Source: Pectinophora gossypiella
Lineage: Eukaryota; Arthropoda; Insecta; Lepidoptera; Gelechiidae
Reading direction: 5' to 3'
Length of the DNA: 64,000 bases
Assembly (NCBI RefSeq): GCF_024362695.1
Contig: NC_065417.1
Location: forward strand, 11,091,001-11,155,000
Each line of letters starts with the position of its first letter. Position 1 is the first letter of the stretch. Positions 58,427 through 64,000 of this stretch are shown here, in pieces. A program made the translations under genes and the position numbers. Below the pieces are notes generated by a model. That model was given only the letters and a program-made list of their open reading frames with translations. It searched no databases and was not told the DNA's origin.

Positions 58427-59721
58427 CGAGGGGAGGTCAAAAAGTTCGCGGAATGAGGGGGAAGGGGGTCGAAATTAAACACGAAACTATTTTTCCTTTT
58501 CAATATATTCTCCCTTAACCTTAACACATTTTCCGGATCTATCAAATAATTTGTTTATTCCATCATAAAAAAAAGATTTCTCTTTGCTGTCAAAATAGGC
58601 CGAAATTGCAGACTTGACTTCTTCATCATCGCCAAATTTTCGTCCACGCAGTTCCTTTTTCATTTTTGGGAACAAATAATAATCGCTGGGGGCCAAGTCT
58701 GGACTGTAAGGCGGGTGGTTTAATTTTTCGAACCCGCATCGGTGAATGGCAGCCGTCGCAACATGGCACGTGTGGACGGGTGCGTTGTCGTGCAAAAGGA
58801 GCACACCTCTTGACAGCTTTCCTCTTCTTTTTTCCTTGATAGCCTCTTTCAATCTATCCAGTAAAGAAGCGTAGTAATGTCCCGTTATAGTCACACCACG
58901 ATCTTTATAATCAATCAGCAAAATACCTTCTGTATCCCAAAAAATAGTGGCCATGATCTTTCCGGCCGATTGTGACACCTTAAACTTCTTTGGAGGAGGT
59001 GTGCCTTTTTTATGCCACTGCATCGACTCTTGCTTCGACTCAGGTTCATAGTGGTGAACCCAGGTTTCATCTCCAGTAACAATCCGGGCCATAACTTCTT
59101 CCTTATTCTCTCCACAGAGCTCTAAAAACTGGCGAGAACACTCGACACGCTCGCTTTTTTGAAGTGGCGTGAGCATTCTTGGAACCCATCTTGCGCTGAC
59201 CTTAGTCATCCCAAGATGTTGATGTAGGATATTTAAAATACTTGTTTCGGATACACCGACCATTGCTGCAAGCTGCTTCTTCTTCAAGCGGGTATCTTCT
59301 AATACAAGTTTCTCTACTTTTTCGATGATTTCCGGTGTGGTGGCCTCAATGGGCCGTCCGGACCAGGGGTCATCTTCAATCGACTCTCTTCCTTGCTTGA
59401 AAAGACTATGCCACTTGTATACCATGGTTTTACCAGGGGCAGAGTCCGCGTAAACTGCTAACAGCTCTTGAAAAATCGTCTGAGCGGATTTTCCTTGCTT
59501 GGTGAGGAACTTAATGACGGCGCGGTGTTCAATTTTCTCCATATTCGCTGAGTTCTTCCCGATTCACTTGTTTGCTGGTCGATAGTTCAAACTTTAATGA
59601 CCCGATTTGCTTCAAACTTGGTACATATACTGTTAATGAGGTGTGCAACTAGCGGCTACCTGTACGAGCAAACCAACCCCCTCCAACCCCTCCATTCCGC
59701 GAACTTTTTGACCTCCCCTCG
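58427..59721 (-). mobile_element. Complete mariner transposon
   Basis: The 1,295-bp element is bounded by TA on each side (58,425-58,426 and 59,722-59,723). Its ends are inverted copies: 29 bp match perfectly (CGAGGGGAGGTCAAAAAGTT and on to the GCGGAATG end), then weaker similarity. It holds one transposase gene on the minus strand. Both the size and the TA duplication are typical of the mariner family. Confidence 0.93.
58487..59542 (-). CDS. Mariner transposase, apparently intact
   Basis: The 351-residue protein cuts and joins the mariner ends. The N-terminal half has two helix-turn-helix regions for end binding (residues about 1-110), including KQLAAMVGVSETSILNILHQ. The linker motif is WVPRML (119-124; usual form WVPHEL). 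The catalytic triad is intact: D158 in TGDETWVHHY, D252 in LLLHDNAPVHT and D287 in YSPDLAPSDYYLFP, giving the D(93)D(34)D spacing of the mariner group. No stop or frameshift interrupts it, and the length is as expected (about 345-350). It starts at the ATG 180 bp inside the element's right end. I see no host gene around it. Whether it is active depends on details I cannot judge. Confidence 0.95.
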   Translation of the reverse strand: MEKIEHRAVIKFLTKQGKSAQTIFQELLAVYADSAPGKTMVYKWHSLFKQGRESIEDDPWSGRPIEATTPEIIEKVEKLVLEDTRLKKKQLAAMVGVSETSILNILHQHLGMTKVSARWVPRMLTPLQKSERVECSRQFLELCGENKEEVMARIVTGDETWVHHYEPESKQESMQWHKKGTPPPKKFKVSQSAGKIMATIFWDTEGILLIDYKDRGVTITGHYYASLLDRLKEAIKEKRRGKLSRGVLLLHDNAPVHTCHVATAAIHRCGFEKLNHPPYSPDLAPSDYYLFPKMKKELRGRKFGDDEEVKSAISAYFDSKEKSFFYDGINKLFDRSGKCVKVKGEYIEKEK

Positions 59722-59723
59722 TA

Positions 59724-60805
59724 GGTTATTTATGTACCTTTGGAGTTGCTTCACTGCCTGTTTTATACGTTTCGCCCCCACACTCCACTCCACGTGCAAT
59801 CGTTATAAATAACTGTCGTCTACACGAAAATATCTAATTAGCTCCACTTCTTTCCCACATGAAATATTCCCGACGTCTGAAAACTACCAATTTTGAACTA
59901 TAAAAACATTTTTATGGTACAAAAAGACGTAATTCAACGTCATGTAATGACTCGACTGAAAATTCATTTTGAAACGTAACTCTAAAGCATAATACGACTC
60001 GTGTAATGCTACCGAAACAAATGGGCGACAAATGTGATAAAAAAACTAATGACCGAACAATAACGTTTTACCTAAACCGTTTTTACGCGTGACAAAATAT
60101 CGCGAATAGAATTGAGACAAATAGTTTTCTAACAGAACAACAATTCTCGCTGGACATTTAAGTTTGCTTACAGTAACGAGTAGGGACCATAAAAGTTGGG
60201 ACCCTTGGCAGGCAGTTAGTCTGCTGTTGGAATGAGGTAATAAATTTCATGCTCTAAGTTTACCTGTACGTGAGAAGTATTCCCACCGTCTCCTTCTTAA
60301 ACCTAGATTAGGTTGGCTGAAACTCGTCGGGGAAAGTCGATAGTTTCCAAATTATTTGAGATAAGTCGGATCCTATTGTAAGAGCTGTCAAGATCATAGT
60401 CGCTTGATAAGTTTACGAAATCTATGCATTGTTTCTTAATTATTGAACCCATTGAGGATTAAAACAAAAGAAATTAATTGGGTAACTTTGGGCACATGAC
60501 AGGTATTGAAAAACTTTCCATGCAACCTGTGAATTAAAAATGTAAGTATTCATCTCCCTAGCATTTACCCGTTTTTCACAGAGTCTACTTACCTAACCTG
60601 AAGATTTGACGAGTCCGGTTTTTTACAGAAGCGACTGCCTGTCTGACCTTCCAACCCGCGAAGGGAAAACCAGCCTAATATTACAGGTTAGGTCACATCA
60701 TCACATGCCTCCGAAAATGCATTTCTCGGGAATATGGGTTTCCTCCCGATGTTTTCTTTTACCGCTGTGCACGTGATAACACGAAAACAAATTCGACAAT
60801 CATTA
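59724..60805. other. Spacer without recognisable features
   Basis: About 1.1 kb of AT-rich sequence. No gene or repeat was noticed. Confidence 0.4.
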
Positions 60806-60808
60806 TTA

Positions 60809-60910
60809 TATACTTTATTGCACTTAACAACTAGTTACATCACAAACAAGAAATGGACGTTTACAAGGGTGGACTTATCTCTAAGAGAGATCTCTTCCAG
60901 CCAACCCAGA
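60809..60910 (-). mobile_element. LINE 3'-end fragment, second identical copy
   Basis: The first 87 bp are identical to 4,957-5,043 in UTP6. Beyond that point it continues 'tccagccaacccagagg', which the UTP6 copy lacks. It carries the minus-strand AATAAA of the LINE tail. Confidence 0.75.
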
Positions 60911-61370
60911 GGTAGTATTAGAGTAACTGCGGAAGAATAAAAAGATCAAAATCATTGATCAAGATCATTGGTATTGGTTAGGCCTGTGCTGGATTGGAAC
61001 CTGCGACCTCAAAGTGAGAAGCAAGCGTTGGACCAACTGGGCTACCACGGGTTTAAAGAAGAAACGTTCTTTTCTAAAACCTACGACAGTGTTAATTTCT
61101 CTCTTGTAATTAAGTCGTGGAAGATGCAACGCAGCGTCTCGACTTTTTCTAATTGGAGATCGATCTAAATAGCACCTTGTTATTCAAGATTAATGGTGCA
61201 ATAGTTTTGTCTTCGAACACAAATTACGAAATTCTCCGTATTGTTGGGAATAAATTGCGAGCTATAAGTAACTGCTTACAAGATAGCTAAGTGCTTTACC
61301 TGCATTTAATGACTCAGACGTAATGCACGTAGGCGGTCTAGGAGCGTTCTGGGGTTCACACAACATAACA

Positions 61371-61580
61371 TCACGTCTGAATTCCCGAAGGGGTAGGCAG
61401 AGGTGTATGGTATATACACTCGGAACAGACATACATAAACGTTAAACAGCCTATATACGTCCCACTTCTGGGCACAGGCCTCCCCTCAATCAACCGGAGG
61501 GGGTATGGAGCATAGTCCACGACGCTGCTCCACTTAGGATTGGTGGAGGTGTTTTTACGGCTAATAGCCGGGACCAACGG
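61371..61580 (+). repeat. Mosaic of dispersed repeats
   Basis: 'gaattcccgaaggggtaggc' is related to 46,368; 'cctatatacgtcccactt' with 'gggcacaggcctcccctc' and 'ggtggaggtgtttttacgg' is a repeat also seen in part at 6,527. 'tagccgggaccaacgg' at the end echoes the SINE core. Confidence 0.55.
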
Positions 61581-62128
61581 AACGGGACTCGGAACAGAAC
61601 GGGTTTTATATAACATACAAACATTCAAACTGAAACATTGCAAAAATGCAAAAAAAATACTTGGCCCTGAAACGCTCCGCAAACCACGTCTATGTGCATT
61701 AACCTTAATTCCAAGCTCAGCCTAAGTAGGAAAAAATCTAACGAGGCTTGGTTTTATACAAACCCCCTTTGCGACCTCTACTGTATCTGTTTACAATTTA
61801 CTTATTATTTATGTAATAGTTTATTGTGCACAGAAACAAAATTTAAAGACAAGTTGATTAGAAAAAAACCGACAAACGGTTCAGCTTATTTATAATAGAA
61901 ATCTCTTCTAGCAGAACATTTCAGGACCCCGATACCGAACACGCCGACGCGGGCGTTGTCGACGCTTTCCCACATTCAGCGTTTATCGCTATAAACCCGC
62001 TAAGGTCGATTCATTCTTTCAAATATAATCCACTCAGACGCCGCCCTGAGCCGAGGTTCGCGCCTAGCTGGGCATCCTTAGGCCTGTCTACTTAAATTTT
62101 CTACCGGGTGAAAGCCATCAGCGCTTCC

Positions 62129-62192
62129 TTTTTGTCCGGCTAAGAAGTTAAAGCCATCTGCGGCAAATCTACAATATGCCACGTCAAAAAAA
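62129..62192 (-). repeat. Dispersed repeat D, copy 2
   Basis: The reverse complement has 'TTGTAGATTTGCCGCAGATG' and 'taacttcttagccggaca', matching 44,278-44,340. Confidence 0.65.
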
Positions 62193-64000
62193 TAACTTCC
62201 AGTATACCGGGAAAGAGACAAACTAAAACCAGGGGAGGGCAGATAGGCGTGTATATAAAAAAATGATAATAGAAAATACATACATTATTACTTAATTATA
62301 ATAATACTTACAATGAACATTAAGCTCTTAAGTCGCCTGTAGTAAATACGTATCGATTTGTCTCTCTAGACTAGGTAAGCGGCTAATGAGTCTTCTTGAT
62401 GGGTATTCAGTCGCTATTGGTTAAATGATTCCACTCGAACTATTACTCAAGGAGATGAGACACTGAGAATATTAAATATTGATATAAAAGTCGGGCGTAC
62501 TTTCGAGGTTCCTGCTGGGAGTATCAAAAGTTTCTCGCAAATAGCAGCATTAAAGTTTGACGCAATATCACCGCATGCTACGGCGTGTGTACCAAATACT
62601 ACTTATATACTTTTTGTTGTATTTATCTTTTTGAAGACGTAAAGTTTCTTAAAGTTTCCGCAAAATATTTGGTTTGCATAATTTTGGCAAAATCGCAAGT
62701 GATTCCAAGAAAAGTTGATGTAGATGTAGGTACAAGGTAGGTATTTGTATTTACCTAGATTATACTCGCTCCTTGTTCGAGAGGTTTTTAACAGTGTAGT
62801 CTACGTCTTATGCTCCAGCATCGTCACAATTTTCAAAGCTCATATCCAAAGCTAAAAAAAAAGTTAGTTTCCCGCTTCCTGAGCGCAGCTGTCAACTAAT
62901 GTCATTACGGTTTTTGTGCACCGGCGCGTCACTTCGCCTCCTTAAATAAACTAATTGAAAACCAATATTTAATACACAAACATGATTGATATAGTGCGAA
63001 AAATCTGTTACTTACATAATCAAGTGCTTTTTTCTCTAAAAAAGCTAGAAACAGTACCAAAGAAAAAATGTGGATGACGACGAGCGTAAGTTCTTTTTGA
63101 TAAAACAAAATGTGGATTAAACTGGTAAGTCTTAACATTATCCATCTACTAAAACAAGAGAAGATATAATTATGATTAATTCAATTTAATTCCTTTTATT
63201 GTCGAAAACAAATTACTTTTTTTGAGGTTATAATTTTATAATCCTATCATTCGAAGAAGTAACTTAAGTTGGTACTTATTACTAATAAAAGTAACTAGTT
63301 TTATTAACAGATATAATAATATTATTAAAATTGTATCGTGTTCGTGTTATAACAGTGATTTAAAAGTTATACTTTATTCCGATGTTGATGTTGTTTAAAT
63401 TCGCCTTATATAAGGCAGGCAAAGATCTGAGGACTATACAGTCTTGACTTTAGTAATTTAATATTCAAAAATCACGATCAAAATAGGCCTAAGCCTTGTC
63501 TTCAGTCCCTGATAACCACGTTTTTATTTTCACCTGTCAAAAAAAAAAAAAATATATTTTTGTTTCTTTTTGTAAGTCGTGTTCTTGACTTATGTTGCGG
63601 TTGATAACTTACTATCAGCGAATGAAATGAGCAGTTTTATAATAAAACAAAGAGCACCAGTGAAATATAACCGCAGAATGGCATAGAAAAGTAAATAATA
63701 AACTCAGAAATAATTTGACAAGTTCAGATAATTAGATGACAGAAGCACTTCATGTTTACCCTGTTCATCAAGAAGTACCTATGAGACAGTAGTACTCGAT
63801 ATCACAGAGGTCATCTACACCATTGGTAGACAAGATACATAACTTATTCAAGATAACACTTAAAACATTTAGAGTATTATAATTGGTTCAATACAAGATA
63901 ACCATACTTAAAAATTATATTATATATATTATAACAGTACATAATCCCTACCCACAGTCTCTGTTAAGTGGTGTTAATAATGTTATATTCTCCGAATGAT
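62193..64000. other. Right end without recognisable features
   Basis: AT-rich, with homopolymer A runs (63,540). No convincing exon was found. If a plus-strand gene starts at 36.9 kb, this would still be intron. Confidence 0.35.

Noticed and set aside
58267..58545. 92-codon minus-strand frame spanning the mariner left end
   Set aside because: It runs from mariner UTR through the end repeat into a reversed SINE; no natural protein would have this make-up.
1..64000. CRISPR arrays, bacterial operons or phage genes
   Set aside because: The window is clearly an insect nuclear genome with spliced genes; no regular spacer-repeat array was seen.

Overview
This is a stretch of insect nuclear DNA, almost certainly from a moth or butterfly. 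The genes have introns with GT..AG borders, the DNA is AT-rich, and the repeats are of kinds I associate with Lepidoptera: tRNA-derived SINEs with a shared core, short LINE 3' tails ending in an AATAAA-type signal, a Helitron ending in CTAG, and a mariner. I cannot name the species.

Left end (1-16,000) is compact and gene-rich. It holds four protein genes: (i) the last five exons of an unrecognised plus-strand gene whose product has a membrane segment and an acidic, probably cytosolic tail; (ii) a single-exon mitochondrial carrier homolog (MTCH type) on the plus strand; (iii) UTP6, a ribosome-biogenesis protein, in seven minus-strand exons; (iv) TONSL, a replication-repair scaffold, in fourteen minus-strand exons. 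I traced every splice junction of UTP6 and TONSL by reading frame; both give complete open frames (566 and 1460 residues). MTCH and UTP6 converge, with their poly(A) signals about 20 bp apart. UTP6 and TONSL run in tandem. The introns carry LINE tails, SINE scraps and two striking inverted repeats.

Middle and right (16,000-64,000) holds no host protein gene that I can recognise. It is a gene desert or one very large intron, with long apparently unique stretches (20.5-25.9, 28-33, 37.2-43, 48.4-55.4 kb) broken up by transposable elements. A GC-rich block at about 36.85-37.22 kb, followed by a good splice donor, looks like the promoter and non-coding first exon of a plus-strand gene whose coding exons lie beyond the window.

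Mobile DNA: a 1,969-bp terminal-inverted-repeat element with a perfect 9-bp target duplication; an apparently intact mariner with its transposase; a short non-autonomous Helitron with a SINE inserted inside it (12-bp duplication); three copies of a SINE whose full-length head looks like tRNA plus 5S rRNA; two copies of another tRNA SINE; and several LINE remnants, some with readable ORF2 C-termini.

I found no previously undescribed multi-gene system. The most useful leads are the chimeric SINE and its core shared with other SINEs, the 1,969-bp element, the LINE-derived foldback inside TONSL, the changed histone-contact residue in TONSL, and the candidate promoter/boundary at 36.9 kb.
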